Positions 18,660-28,575 of a stretch of 64,000 nucleotides of DNA are shown piece after piece. Under the pieces are notes generated by a model. The model worked only from the letters and a program-made list of their open reading frames with translations. It did no database searches and was not told the DNA's origin. Origin of the DNA: Methanococcoides sp. Lineage in GTDB: Archaea; Halobacteriota; Methanosarcinia; Methanosarcinales; Methanosarcinaceae. How positions within the stretch are numbered: position 1 is the stretch's first letter; each line of letters starts with the position of its first letter. The translations under genes were made by a program, and so were the position numbers. The DNA lies in NCBI GenBank assembly GCA_021108185.1, contig JAIORJ010000088.1, positions 1 through 64,000 of the forward strand, in the 5' to 3' direction.

Positions 18660-20804
18660 TTAAATATCAGCCTTTTTCAGAGTTATCCAGAAAACACTAC
18701 CCTGACCCTCTGGATTGTCACTTACTCCCACATCACCCTCATGTAGCTCCATGATCCTTTTCACTATCGCAAGGCCAATGCCTGTGCCCTTAATGTTGCC
18801 TTTGTTAACACGTTTGAACCTGTCAAATACCAGGGGCTTATCTTCATCTGCAATTCCTTCGCCTGAGTCGGTTATGCTTATTTTCCAGAATTCTCCTTGA
18901 TCAGCAACATCGACTACTACCTTTGTTCTTTTCGGGCTGTATTTTACAGCATTTGAAAGAATATTTGCAAATACATCTTCTACCATGGGGTCAGCTTTCA
19001 CAAAATAAGGCCCGTGAAGATCGAGTTCAATTGACATTTCTTTTTCATCGGCCTGTTTTTGAATATACATGGCAGATGATCTTAACATAAATTCAAGGTC
19101 AAAATCCCTCAAAGTAATTTCATCTGACTCTTCCAGCATTGAGAATTTTGATGCTTCCTCTATCATTAGGATCAATTTTGAGGTGACATTTTTCAAATGC
19201 TCTATTTTAGTGACTTTATCAGGATCTTTTTCTGTTTCCAGTAACACACCAACATATCCATTTATGAAGCTTATAGGATTCATCAGATCGTGACGCATAA
19301 TATCAGTAAAAATGGTCTTAAGTTCATTCGAACGCTCAAGTTCTGCTGCATATTTTTTCAGCATATCCTCATCTTCTTTCCTCTTAGTGATATCACGGAT
19401 CACTCCACCAAAATAACGACCATGTTTTGAATTCCAGCTTGATATTGAAAGTTCAACTGGGATCTCAGAACCATCCTTTTTCAAACCCTCTATCTGGACA
19501 GTTAGGCCAGTTATATCTGATCCATCGAATTTATTTTTATGAGCTTCCCTATATCTTTCCGGGATCAATGTCAAAAGATGAGCACCTATTGTTTCATCTC
19601 TATCATAACCGAATATTGATTCAGCTCTTTTATTCCAGTAAACGATCTTTCCTTTGGAATTTACGATCATAACTGCATCATGTGCAGATTCGATGACGGC
19701 TCTGAAGCGATCACTGCTTTCTTTTACTATAAACTCGTTTTCAAATATGTCTTGAGCAGTTCTCTTCAACATAAAAAAGTAAAAAGAACACAATAATACG
19801 AAGAGCAAAATTGACCTTACAATTAACGTTTTCAAATTTTCAACGAACAGGTTTTTTTCTGCTGTTATATCCTGTCTGATCAGCATGAAACCGACTTCAT
19901 CGCCTGAAGCATCATTTAATGTAATTGATGATGTATGCCATATAGTTTCATTATCTTCTATTTCAAGAGAATTACCTTTCGTTATAGATTTTTCTAATTT
20001 GATGGGCTGTTCAAAAGCAGTCGATAAAGGAACTGTGCCATAAATAATAACTTTTGAAGAATATCGGTCCCACTCTGCTTCACGGTCTAATCGAAGAATG
20101 CCATTTTCCCAGTTATCCCTATCAAGAGAATCCTTGTAGATAAAAACGGTCAACTCAGCACCCGTATTTTCTGAGATCGAGTTGAGAATATCCTCTATTT
20201 CTTTTCCAAGTTCTATGTAGCCGATCAATGTTCCATTGGAATATACAGGTTTTACAGCACGCAGAGTGAAAAATCCCAGTGAACCAAGTTCCACTCCAGT
20301 AACAACATTCCCTGTTCTTTCAGCTTCGAGTATGGTGAATCTTTCAATGGTCCCCCCTCTCTGATCAGGTCTATGGACCCTCAACACATTTACCCTATTA
20401 CGATCCTGATAATAAAAGTGGGTTATATTATGGGTCTGAGATAGTCTCTCGTACAAATTCTGGGAATTTAATAAAAGCGTATCAGTGTCTTGCTTTTCCA
20501 AGGCATCGATCAAAGGTTCATTTGCAGCGATAAAATTCAATTCAGTAACCATTTTTGAAGATTGTTTCTCCAATGTTATCTCATACTCATTCTGAACGAG
20601 ATCTATTGTTCTCTGAATCCCCTCTTCCATTTGTTGATCCTGCTGCCACCATAGTAAAACTGAAAAGGAAGCGATCAATATCAATGCTGTAAGAAGCAAT
20701 GGGATCAATAATTTCCATATAATTGGACTCGAAGATGGGACTTTGTCTAATGGTGATCTTTTCTTAGCACTTCCATTGAGTCCATTTCTATCACTTAAGA
20801 CCAT
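18660..20804 (-). CDS. Membrane sensor histidine kinase with extracytoplasmic Cache-like sensor and PAS
   Basis: TM1 at about residues 28-52 and TM2 at about 333-352 enclose a ~280-residue outside domain resembling a double Cache sensor ([20 protein letters not shown]). Then PAS (~365-480), HisKA with His505 in the HDLMNP-type box [11 protein letters not shown], and HATPase with [16 protein letters not shown]. It ends in TAA. No regulator gene is adjacent. Unlike the two soluble kinases it should sense an external ligand; the ligand is not inferable. Confidence 0.88.
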   Translation of the reverse strand: MVLSDRNGLNGSAKKRSPLDKVPSSSPIIWKLLIPLLLTALILIASFSVLLWWQQDQQMEEGIQRTIDLVQNEYEITLEKQSSKMVTELNFIAANEPLIDALEKQDTDTLLLNSQNLYERLSQTHNITHFYYQDRNRVNVLRVHRPDQRGGTIERFTILEAERTGNVVTGVELGSLGFFTLRAVKPVYSNGTLIGYIELGKEIEDILNSISENTGAELTVFIYKDSLDRDNWENGILRLDREAEWDRYSSKVIIYGTVPLSTAFEQPIKLEKSITKGNSLEIEDNETIWHTSSITLNDASGDEVGFMLIRQDITAEKNLFVENLKTLIVRSILLFVLLCSFYFFMLKRTAQDIFENEFIVKESSDRFRAVIESAHDAVMIVNSKGKIVYWNKRAESIFGYDRDETIGAHLLTLIPERYREAHKNKFDGSDITGLTVQIEGLKKDGSEIPVELSISSWNSKHGRYFGGVIRDITKRKEDEDMLKKYAAELERSNELKTIFTDIMRHDLMNPISFINGYVGVLLETEKDPDKVTKIEHLKNVTSKLILMIEEASKFSMLEESDEITLRDFDLEFMLRSSAMYIQKQADEKEMSIELDLHGPYFVKADPMVEDVFANILSNAVKYSPKRTKVVVDVADQGEFWKISITDSGEGIADEDKPLVFDRFKRVNKGNIKGTGIGLAIVKRIMELHEGDVGVSDNPEGQGSVFWITLKKADI

Positions 20805-21220
20805 ATTTTCCCATATACCCTATTTGAAAACCAACTTAATATCAGTTGTGTAATATATTATATAAATTATATGTATGACTGAAAAAAATCAAATGAGAAA
20901 TTATTCAAGGCAAATGACCTTTGTATTCTGTTCCATATAGTGTAAAAAAAGATAGACAGCTTTTGTATTTTGTAAAGCTTAAGGACTGTTTTTTCCGATT
21001 GAAGCTAATAAACTGAAGGTTTCGATATAGATTATCAATTAAAAAATAAAGCATGCAATATTTGTGTGCTCAATTTATTTTGGAATTTCTAAAGAGTCAG
21101 AATTTCGGTTCTGTAGAGATCCTTTACAATAAAAAATGTACAAACATGCTCGTAGAAAACGATAAATTCGGATATTTTTATGCTATGTATAAAATTAATA
21201 AAAAAGAAATGAGAGAGAAG
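20805..21220. other. Intergenic region with an IS-end-like sequence
   Basis: No gene. At 21108-21124 GGTTCTGTAGAGATCCT matches the dispersed CTCTGTAGAAATCCT motif seen at 33398, 34791 and 57343, probably an insertion-sequence scar. AT-rich sequence just upstream of 20804 should hold the kinase promoter. Confidence 0.3.
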
Positions 21221-22096
21221 TTATAACTCTTCTCCCAGCCATTCATTTACCTTTTCAGGATTGTTCTCTATCCATTTTGCTGCTGCATCCTCAGGAGCCA
21301 TTCCATTCTCCATATCACTCATCACTGACTGTATGTCTTCATGGGTCCAGTGGAATCTTGTGAGTACATCATATACCTCTGGCATATCTTCTTCAAGGCC
21401 TATGCGGGCAAGGGTCTCTACATTATCTGCCTGGCCAAAGGCTCCTTCTGGATCATCAAGGTACTTCAAGTCCCAGCGATCAAATGACCAATGTGGTGAC
21501 CAGAGTGTAACAACGATGGGTTCTTCATCATCAATAGCTTTGAGAAGCTGTGCGGTCATGCCTGCGGTACTGCTTGAGATCAGCTTGTAATCCAGATCAT
21601 AGGCTTCGATTGCATTTTCGGTATTCTGCATGATACCTGATCCAGGGTCGATACCGATGATCTCTCCATTAAACATTTCCTTGTTGTCGTTGAGTTCTGC
21701 TATGGAATCTATCTCTACATATGCTGGTACAACAAGTCCCAGAGGTGTGCTCTCAAGGTTTTTTCTAACACTAACCAACTGGTCTCCATACTGGTTCCAG
21801 TAGTTCTCCTGTGTCACAGGTAACCATGCGGATGTTGTGAAATCGAAATCTCCCTGTGCGACTCCCAGATAAAGGGCACCTGCATCCACTGCAATGATCT
21901 CAACATCATAGCCCTTTTTCTCAAGAACCTGCTCAATCACATTTGTGCTTGCTATTTCGCCGTCCCATAGAACATATCCTACAGTTACTTCCTTTGATTC
22001 TGTGTCAGTTCCGTCTTCCTGCTGGACACAGCCTGCACCAACAAGACTTATTGCAATTAGCAATACCAGTAATAATGATTTTATTTTTCCGTTCAA
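21221..22096 (-). CDS. opuAC: Glycine betaine ABC transporter, substrate-binding lipoprotein (OpuAC type)
   Basis: Signal peptide with lipobox VGAGC (Cys23). The mature part has the OpuAC pattern (VAQGDFDFTTSAWLPVT, a long central segment with TLWSPHWSFDRWDLKYL rich in Trp for a cation-pi cage). Binds betaine or a similar methylamine outside the membrane. Start is TTG at 22096 with GTGATA before it. It is the third gene of an operon after the ATPase and permease, with a 78-base gap and a GGGGCAATATGCGG stretch between. Confidence 0.88.
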   Translation of the reverse strand: MNGKIKSLLLVLLIAISLVGAGCVQQEDGTDTESKEVTVGYVLWDGEIASTNVIEQVLEKKGYDVEIIAVDAGALYLGVAQGDFDFTTSAWLPVTQENYWNQYGDQLVSVRKNLESTPLGLVVPAYVEIDSIAELNDNKEMFNGEIIGIDPGSGIMQNTENAIEAYDLDYKLISSSTAGMTAQLLKAIDDEEPIVVTLWSPHWSFDRWDLKYLDDPEGAFGQADNVETLARIGLEEDMPEVYDVLTRFHWTHEDIQSVMSDMENGMAPEDAAAKWIENNPEKVNEWLGEEL

Positions 22097-22174
22097 TATA
22101 TCACAAACACTATTTTTTTTATTTATGGGGCAATATGCGGTGGTTCCGCAATAAAAGTAAAAAGATAAGGCACC

Positions 22175-23005
22175 TCATTTTGGTGTGAGATGCTGCGTGA
22201 ACCGGTCGAGTATGATCGCTATGATCACAATTCCAAGTCCTGCTTCAAATCCCTGGCCTATATCTACCCTCTGAATTCCGATGAGTACCTGATATCCCAG
22301 ACCTCTTGCACCGATCATGGCAGCTATTACTACCATTGAAAGGGAAAGCATTATGCACTGATTTACACCGGCCATTATGCTTGGCAGAGCAGTTGGCAGT
22401 TCCACCTTGGTCAGTTTCTGCCAGGGTGTTGATCCAAATGCATCTGCGACCTCGGCAAGTTCTTTTGGCACCTGCTGAATTCCCAGGGTGGTAAGTCTGA
22501 TCGCAGGGGGCATTGCAAAAACGATCGTTGCAACAAGTCCCGGAACATTACCAAGCCCGAAGAATATGACTGCAGGGATAAGATAAACGAACGATGGCAT
22601 TGTCTGCATCAGGTCAAGTAGAGGCTTGATGACGTGGTATGCAAATTCATTCTTTGCTGAAACTATTCCCAATGGTATTGCGATAATTAATGCAAGGGAT
22701 GCCGATGTGATTACAAGGGAAATAGTCTCCATGGATAGTACCCATAGTCCCATGTTCTCTATCAGGAGCAGGCCAACTGTACTTCCTATCGCAAGTTTTA
22801 GGTCCTTCTTGCCGATGAAATATGCAGCGATACCAATTATCAATGCAAATACAATGGGAGGGAACAAGAGCAGGGTATCATTAAGGCCGGATATCATGTA
22901 ATCGGTTGCATCACTGAATAGGTCCAGCAATACTCCAAAATTACCTTCGATCCAGTTGACCAGAACTTCTATAGCCTCACCCACCGGTATTTTAGTTATA
23001 GCCAT
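22175..23005 (-). CDS. opuAB: Glycine betaine ABC transporter, permease (OpuAB type)
   Basis: 276 residues with about seven membrane spans and the ABC-permease EAA region (ELAEVADAFGSTPWQKLTKVELP). Forms the channel of the betaine importer with the ATPase encoded four bases upstream. The start ATG at 23005 follows GGAGGTG, which overlaps the TGA of the ATPase gene, so translation is probably coupled. Confidence 0.92.
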   Translation of the reverse strand: MAITKIPVGEAIEVLVNWIEGNFGVLLDLFSDATDYMISGLNDTLLLFPPIVFALIIGIAAYFIGKKDLKLAIGSTVGLLLIENMGLWVLSMETISLVITSASLALIIAIPLGIVSAKNEFAYHVIKPLLDLMQTMPSFVYLIPAVIFFGLGNVPGLVATIVFAMPPAIRLTTLGIQQVPKELAEVADAFGSTPWQKLTKVELPTALPSIMAGVNQCIMLSLSMVVIAAMIGARGLGYQVLIGIQRVDIGQGFEAGLGIVIIAIILDRFTQHLTPK

Positions 23006-23008
23006 TGG

Positions 23009-24217
23009 TCACACCTCCTCGATCGCAAGTGCACCAAGTACACTTCCTCTTACAATTATTCCAATAAGTTTTCCATCATCTCTTGCAACTGCAAGAGGGG
23101 AACTGTTCTCTATTATCGGTATAAGTTCATTTAAAGGTGTATCAGGATGAATGGTCGTGACATCATCGGACATAATATCTCTAAGTCCCTTTCCTTCTTT
23201 TGAGCCTTTTAATGCATCATCCACCTTAATGATACCTTCAACATGCTTTTCCCTGTTCACAACAAAAATAGAGGATATACCATGTTCCCTCATCAATTGC
23301 AATGCAACTTTCGGACCTGAGTTTATCGAGACTACAGGTTCGGCACGTTTCATTACCGCTTCTGCAGTAAATATCTTGGTCCGGTCAACACCTGCCACGA
23401 ACCTTGAGACATAATCATCAGCAGGTTCTGTGAGGATATCTTCAGCAGTGCCGATCTGGGCGATCTTACCATCATTCATTATCATGATACGGTCACCAAG
23501 TTTCAGAGCTTCATCAAGATCATGAGATACGAAAACGATAGTTTTCTGCATCTTGTCTTCCAGTGCAAGCAATTCGTCCTGCATCTCGCTTCTTATAAGG
23601 GGGTCAAGAGCGCTGAAAGCTTCATCCATCAGCAGGACGTCTGGATCGGTTGCAAGGGCCCTTGCAAGTCCGACCCTCTGCTGCATTCCTCCGCTGAGCT
23701 GGGATGTTTTGCTATCTTCATAACCTTTGAGACCCACTGTCTCGATAGCTTCCTTTCCCTTAGCATCTCTCTCTTCTTTTGACATACCCTGTATCTCGAG
23801 ACCGTATGCAACATTATCAAGAACAGTTCTGTGGGGAATAAGTGCGAAATTCTGGAAAACCATTCCCATTTTATTCCTGCGCATCTCTCGCAGTTCTTCC
23901 GAACTTGCTGTGGCAACATCATCTCCATCGAGGAGAATATGTCCATCCGTGGGATCGATCAGGCGGTTAATACATCTCAAAAGAGTGGATTTTCCTGAGC
24001 CGGAAAGGCCCATTATCACAAAAATCTCGCCTTCATATATATCAAAACTGACGTTGTAAAGTCCAACGTTCTGTCCCGTCCTTTCAAAAATTTCACTTTT
24101 TGAGGATCCGGTTTCAATGAGAGAAAGTGCTTTCTTGGGTTTTTTCCCAAAAATTTTAGTTAGGTTTCGTACTTCAATTTTTTTTTCCGACTTAATATTA
24201 AAATCTCCAGTTAACAT
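23009..24217 (-). CDS. opuAA: Glycine betaine ABC transporter, ATPase with CBS pair (OpuAA type)
   Basis: Walker A GLSGSGKSTL, signature LSGGMQQRVGLARAL, Walker B VLLMDEAFSALDP. Residues ~280-400 form two CBS domains, which in OpuA sense ionic strength and gate transport. First gene of the operon. It has a long N-terminal segment before the ABC core (FGKKPKKALSLIETGSSKSE) usual for this family. No clear ribosome site precedes the ATG at 24217; a small hairpin CCCAACGCTGGG lies just upstream. Confidence 0.93.
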   Translation of the reverse strand: MLTGDFNIKSEKKIEVRNLTKIFGKKPKKALSLIETGSSKSEIFERTGQNVGLYNVSFDIYEGEIFVIMGLSGSGKSTLLRCINRLIDPTDGHILLDGDDVATASSEELREMRRNKMGMVFQNFALIPHRTVLDNVAYGLEIQGMSKEERDAKGKEAIETVGLKGYEDSKTSQLSGGMQQRVGLARALATDPDVLLMDEAFSALDPLIRSEMQDELLALEDKMQKTIVFVSHDLDEALKLGDRIMIMNDGKIAQIGTAEDILTEPADDYVSRFVAGVDRTKIFTAEAVMKRAEPVVSINSGPKVALQLMREHGISSIFVVNREKHVEGIIKVDDALKGSKEGKGLRDIMSDDVTTIHPDTPLNELIPIIENSSPLAVARDDGKLIGIIVRGSVLGALAIEEV

Positions 24218-24677
24218 TGGATACTAGCCCAACGCTGGGTAAAACAGATTTTAGGTTTAAATTAGAGTAGCTCTAATCAGTGAAACCATGTGTTATAATA
24301 TTTGTGGCTTATATTTGATTGGATATTTTTAATCGAATCTGACATATAGTGAACAAATACATTTATGATTCGTGATAAATAGAGGTCTAATTATTTCCTC
24401 TGAAATTCAATTTCATGTTGTAGCAAACGATCCCTTTTTCACAATGACATGTTCGAACCATAACTATATCATAAAATCATGAATCCCATTATCTGTTCAT
24501 CGTCTGCTGCTGCAAGAATTCAATAATTATATAAATATTTAATAACAAAAAGTCCCTTGTATATGTTTGTACCAGATACACAACTTGATGGACGAAGACA
24601 TGTGGTCATTATCTACAATTAATGATAATAAAGCGAGATTCACTCCGTTCTATATGGCAAATGGATAAAGGGATGAA
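24218..24677. other. Intergenic region between divergent transcripts
   Basis: Contains the promoter of the betaine operon (AT-rich, 24260-24350) and that of the gene at 24678 (AATATTTAATAAC near 24533-24545). No gene or repeat that I can support. Confidence 0.35.
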
Positions 24678-25061
24678 ATGAAATATTCAAAGACTATCCA
24701 GAAAGGGCTGGACTATATTGCAACAATATGTGCAACTGAACTATCTCCTCTTGAGATCAGAACATTGTTGTCCAAAACCGTGACAAAGAACTATGATGTA
24801 GTGCACGATATAATGGAAGCCGCCAGAACGGAAGGAATTGTTGAGAAGAGGGATGGTACTTATCATTTCTGTCGTGAAGCACACGCACTGGAATTCTACA
24901 AACCTAAAATAGTTTTCAAAAAAGAAAGCAGTAAATGTCGATGTTGTGGCAGGGCTATGAATGAATGCTGGTATATCGAACTAAAGTCTGGAATTATTGG
25001 TCCGTACGGTTCTACATGTGTCAGAAAGTTGTACCTTGAACATCTATTTGAAGAAGAATGA
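24678..25061 (+). CDS. Small protein with predicted winged-helix and zinc-ribbon parts
   Basis: Residues 1-75 look helical and winged-helix-like (EIRTLLSKTVTKNYDVVHDI, EGIVEKRDGTYHF). Residues ~90-115 carry CRCCGRAMNECW and CVRKLY, a four-cysteine zinc site. It could bind DNA or act in a protein complex; I do not recognise a named family. AGGGATGAA lies before the ATG. Transcribed alone. Confidence 0.55.
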   Translation: MKYSKTIQKGLDYIATICATELSPLEIRTLLSKTVTKNYDVVHDIMEAARTEGIVEKRDGTYHFCREAHALEFYKPKIVFKKESSKCRCCGRAMNECWYIELKSGIIGPYGSTCVRKLYLEHLFEEE

Positions 25062-25355
25062 TCTTCAATTCATTTTTAAGTGACTCAAACTAAATTCCAT
25101 AATCATCTTTTTTTGTGAATGCTTGGATCAGCATTAATATTTCAAGATCTTAAGAAATTAAAATGTTTATCACAGTGTCTCTATTATTAATATCCGAATT
25201 ATTGCAACTACAATTGGATCTTCCTTTGTATCTTCTAAGGTCAATTTGACTTTCCTATACACAATGGATGTTCATTACTGGATCAGATTCGAAGTTCATC
25301 AAACTTTAAGTAGAAATAGCGACATATTGCTAATTATTAGTAAGTGGGGAATTAA

Positions 25356-25691
25356 GTGGATACATATACGATCGTAGAGGTCATCTTAAGATCAATTGCT
25401 AACTTATTCACGATAGTAGGAACGATCTTAATAACGTATGGTGGCTTGAGATCAACGTATAAGCTGATCATGTTTGAGATATTTAAAAAACCATACGAAT
25501 ATAATGAGATCCGAAGAGATCTAACTAATAGAGTAATATTCGGGCTCGAGTTTTACATAGCAGCCGACATTCTTGAGACGGTGTTAGCTCCCACAACTGA
25601 AGAACTTATACTTTTGGGTGCAGTCGTAGGCATCAGGACTGTTTTGGGATATTTTTTGGGTAAAGAAGCAAAAGAGTACCCTTTAGATTGA
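25356..25691 (+). CDS. DUF1622 family membrane protein
   Basis: 111 residues with three hydrophobic segments (about 8-30, 55-75, 82-100) and the DUF1622 pattern (LRSIANLFTIVGTILITYGG, FGLEFYIAADILETVLAPT). Function unknown. Start is GTG at 25356 with GTGGGGAATTAA upstream. It stands alone between the zinc-ribbon protein and the superoxide reductase, with ~290 and ~220 base gaps. Confidence 0.78.
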   Translation: MDTYTIVEVILRSIANLFTIVGTILITYGGLRSTYKLIMFEIFKKPYEYNEIRRDLTNRVIFGLEFYIAADILETVLAPTTEELILLGAVVGIRTVLGYFLGKEAKEYPLD

Positions 25692-25909
25692 ATCAACAGA
25701 ATGTTTTCAAAAAATGACTTGACATTCTGAATCCTTCGGAATGTTCAAATTAATACATCCTTTCCCTGGAAAACTATTTTCCCAACTACTTTTCAAACGC
25801 ATCTGTCAATTCTTCTCATTTTTTATTCTTTGATCTGATCATCTACCAACAATAGCATATACCTAAGCTGTTTATAAAAAAATGGGTATTATAGTTAAAA
25901 GGTGATAAC

Positions 25910-26281
25910 ATGAGTTTTAAAAATATTTTAAAAGGGGAATACACGGAAGCTGAGAATGTGATGCTTGAAAAGCATGTTCCAACTATCGAGGTCCTAAGTG
26001 GTCATGGTGGAGATGGGAATGACTTAGTTCGGGTTATCGTGGGCAAAGAGGTTGCGCATCCAAATACAATTGAACACCACATCGCATGGATAGAACTCTA
26101 TGGTGTGAAACATACAGGAGAGTCAGTAAACCTTGGCAAGATGGTCCTGAGTCCAGGTAACACTAGACCGGACGTTAGCTTCAAGATCGAATACATCGAG
26201 GAATTTAAGTCATTCTGTGCTCTTGAATACTGTAATGTTCATGGTGTATGGGAAGGTAGCCTGGATATAACTGATCTCTGA
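25910..26281 (+). CDS. Class II superoxide reductase (neelaredoxin type)
   Basis: Reduces superoxide to peroxide without making oxygen. Iron ligands fit the one-iron class: H22 (EKHVP, with catalytic K21), H50 and H56 (HPNTIEHH), C108 and H111 (CNVHG). The N-terminal desulforedoxin domain is absent. 123 residues is normal for this class. GGTGATAAC before the ATG is a good ribosome site. Peroxide made here could be removed by the catalase at 16976. Confidence 0.93.
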   Translation: MSFKNILKGEYTEAENVMLEKHVPTIEVLSGHGGDGNDLVRVIVGKEVAHPNTIEHHIAWIELYGVKHTGESVNLGKMVLSPGNTRPDVSFKIEYIEEFKSFCALEYCNVHGVWEGSLDITDL

Positions 26282-26466
26282 TCGATGTCACTTTGATAGC
26301 AAAATTGATTTTGTTGAGTTTTCGAGATTATTCTCGATAAAGACAAGATCATTTTTATCTATTTTATTTGATTTTTCATCTTTTTTTTAGATAAAGTCGA
26401 AAACCTTTTTTATAAGTTATTTTATTTATTACTTCCGCAATAATATCGCTGGGGAGTAAAAAAAGA

Positions 26467-27039
26467 ATGCTACACTTAGAAATACGCAGACATTTTCTAC
26501 TAATATTTCTCATTCTTTGCTTTACTGCTCTGATATATAGTAATCTCCCTCTTGATAGTGACCCAATGATCATCTCCGTACAACAGGAAAACCAAACAAT
26601 CGAGGATATCCTGTTTGATGAAATATCCCTGGCACTTGATGGTTCTGAAGTCCGCATAACCGGAGTGAGCTACTATGAAGATATCAATTCTATAGTTATC
26701 GGATTTGAAAAAAAGTGGCTTTGTACTAATCCTGACCTGAAAACTTCAATAGTTGATTCTGTTTTCACAGCTACTTCAGTGATTATCACACATCCGGAGG
26801 AATTAGCCGGTAAAAAGATCGTTTTCACTGGAAGTGCAATAAAGCGGAATGGAATGGGGGATCAGAACATGGTGAAGATCTTCCAGACCGAAATAGCATT
26901 TGATGATGCTCTATATGTTGATTGGGATGAGTTCAACGGTCCTGGGAGACAAAAGGAGCTTAAGAATGCCAGTTTTGAATATGTATGGTGGCACTCTGAT
27001 CTTTCAACTGGAACACAAGGTATGCCTGTATCTTTATGA
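26467..27039 (+). CDS. Membrane-anchored or exported hypothetical protein, 190 residues
   Basis: A hydrophobic stretch at residues 7-25 (HFLLIFLILCFTALIYSNL) suggests an N-terminal anchor or signal. The rest is a soluble domain (VRITGVSYYEDINSIVIGFE) without a known motif. GGGGAG upstream of the ATG supports translation. Surrounding genes give no functional hint. Confidence 0.55.
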   Translation: MLHLEIRRHFLLIFLILCFTALIYSNLPLDSDPMIISVQQENQTIEDILFDEISLALDGSEVRITGVSYYEDINSIVIGFEKKWLCTNPDLKTSIVDSVFTATSVIITHPEELAGKKIVFTGSAIKRNGMGDQNMVKIFQTEIAFDDALYVDWDEFNGPGRQKELKNASFEYVWWHSDLSTGTQGMPVSL

Positions 27040-27190
27040 TACTTGAGATTGATCCCTAAAATAGGATCTGCTTCAATATCTTATTTTATCATGCATCAAT
27101 GGTGATTACATCTGCCAAACACTTACCCGGATGTTCTCTGTGAAGATCCTTTAACCATAAACCAGTATAAGATCCACAGAAGTGTTGATC

Positions 27191-27409
27191 TTATTGCTGA
27201 TCAGCAAGCCTGTTCGCTCCAATGAATTTGAAGAGCATGGCTCCAAATAAAGTGGTTATGATGAGAAAAAAAATTCTTTCTGCGATTGAAAGTGGTGCAA
27301 AGTTCGTTAAGAGAACACCAGTTACTAAAGTGTTATGAATTTCTGCGAATATGCCCAAAGTAAAGTAAGATAATATTATAGTTCCAAATATAGAATATTC
27401 TACTTTCAT
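27191..27409 (-). CDS. Small membrane protein, 72 residues
   Basis: Two hydrophobic segments (about 5-22 and 38-62) with MKVEYSIFGTIILSYF at the start. I chose ATG at 27409 because GGGGGGAA precedes it at normal spacing; an ATG five codons earlier overlaps that site. No family recognised. Convergent with the gene ending at 27039. Confidence 0.5.
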   Translation of the reverse strand: MKVEYSIFGTIILSYFTLGIFAEIHNTLVTGVLLTNFAPLSIAERIFFLIITTLFGAMLFKFIGANRLADQQ

Positions 27410-27825
27410 GTGTGTTCCCCCCATTATTAACTTGACAACTACATGTTTATTATCAAATTGATAACTTCACCATGTAACTCAACAGTCCATAAAATTTGTC
27501 TAATACGTTATAAACATTTCGATTTTATATTGTCCGACCTTTTCCTGAAATTTAGATCAGTTGAAAGATTAATAGCCTTTGATCTTGAAAGATAAATTAT
27601 ATATCTTATAGAACGCAATTTCACGCCGTTAACAACTATTCAAAACCTTTATGTTGAATGTGTTTTAAGTCTTAACTGTAATTAATATCGATAGACGTAA
27701 GTATTAGACATGTATTTTGATTTGCAATGCGGTCTACATTTATTATCTGTTAACAATCTACGAAGTCTGGAAACTCTTGTACTTCAATATGAAAAAGAGA
27801 TCTCTTCAAAACGATCGGAGGAAAT
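27410..27825. other. Intergenic region upstream of the suf genes
   Basis: No gene. AAATTATATATCTTATAG at 27594-27611 is a plausible TATA region for sufC, leaving a leader of roughly 190 bases. I saw no recognisable riboswitch or operator. Confidence 0.35.
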
Positions 27826-28575
27826 ATGCTCGAGATAAAAGATCTTACAGTAGAGATTGGCGGAAGGAAAATCCTTAACAAGGTCAATCTCAAAGTGGAA
27901 CAGGGCAGCACTACTGTCCTTTTCGGCCCTAATGGTGCCGGCAAATCTGCTCTTCTCATGACGCTTATGGGATTTAGCGGTTATGATATTGTGGGTGGGC
28001 AGATATTGTTCAAGGGAGAAGATATCACCCATCTTTCAGTGAATGAAAGGGCTGAGCGTGGTCTTGGGATCATGACACAGAGACCACCCAACCTTACCGG
28101 TGTTAAACTTAAGGATCTGGTCAAGGTCATAAGTAATGACCACAGCCTTGACACCGAAGCCGCTTCTAAGAAGCTTGATATGGATCGCTTCATGGACAGG
28201 GATGTAAATGTCGGTTTTTCCGGCGGTGAGATCAAAAGGTCTGAACTATTACAGCTTTCCGCACAGAACCCATGCCTTTACCTGCTCGATGAACCGGAAT
28301 CCGGTGTGGATCTTGTGAGTATTGAAGAGATAGGAACGACCATCGATGAGCTGCTCTCAAGCAGATCAAAGTGTTCCGTCGACCATCACAAGAGAGGAAA
28401 TTCCGCACTTATTATAACACACACAGGCCAGGTTCTCGATTACGTTGAACCGGATGTGGGATACATACTCTGCAATGGTACTGTAATGTGCAGAGGTAAC
28501 CCACGTGAAATGCTCAAGGAAATAAAAGCACAGGGATATCAGGAGTGTATAGAATGCAAAGTGGCACGTCTCTAA
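27826..28575 (+). CDS. sufC: Fe-S cluster assembly ATPase SufC (SmsC-like)
   Basis: ABC ATPase of the SUF scaffold. Walker A FGPNGAGKSA at residues 33-42, signature FSGGEIKRSELLQ, Walker B CLYLLDEPESGVD, switch His in IITHTGQVLDYV. 249 residues, normal. GGAGGAAAT precedes the ATG. Overlaps sufB by 22 bases. Only C and B are present, the minimal two-gene SUF set common in methanogens; no sufS, sufD or sufE is near. Confidence 0.92.
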   Translation: MLEIKDLTVEIGGRKILNKVNLKVEQGSTTVLFGPNGAGKSALLMTLMGFSGYDIVGGQILFKGEDITHLSVNERAERGLGIMTQRPPNLTGVKLKDLVKVISNDHSLDTEAASKKLDMDRFMDRDVNVGFSGGEIKRSELLQLSAQNPCLYLLDEPESGVDLVSIEEIGTTIDELLSSRSKCSVDHHKRGNSALIITHTGQVLDYVEPDVGYILCNGTVMCRGNPREMLKEIKAQGYQECIECKVARL

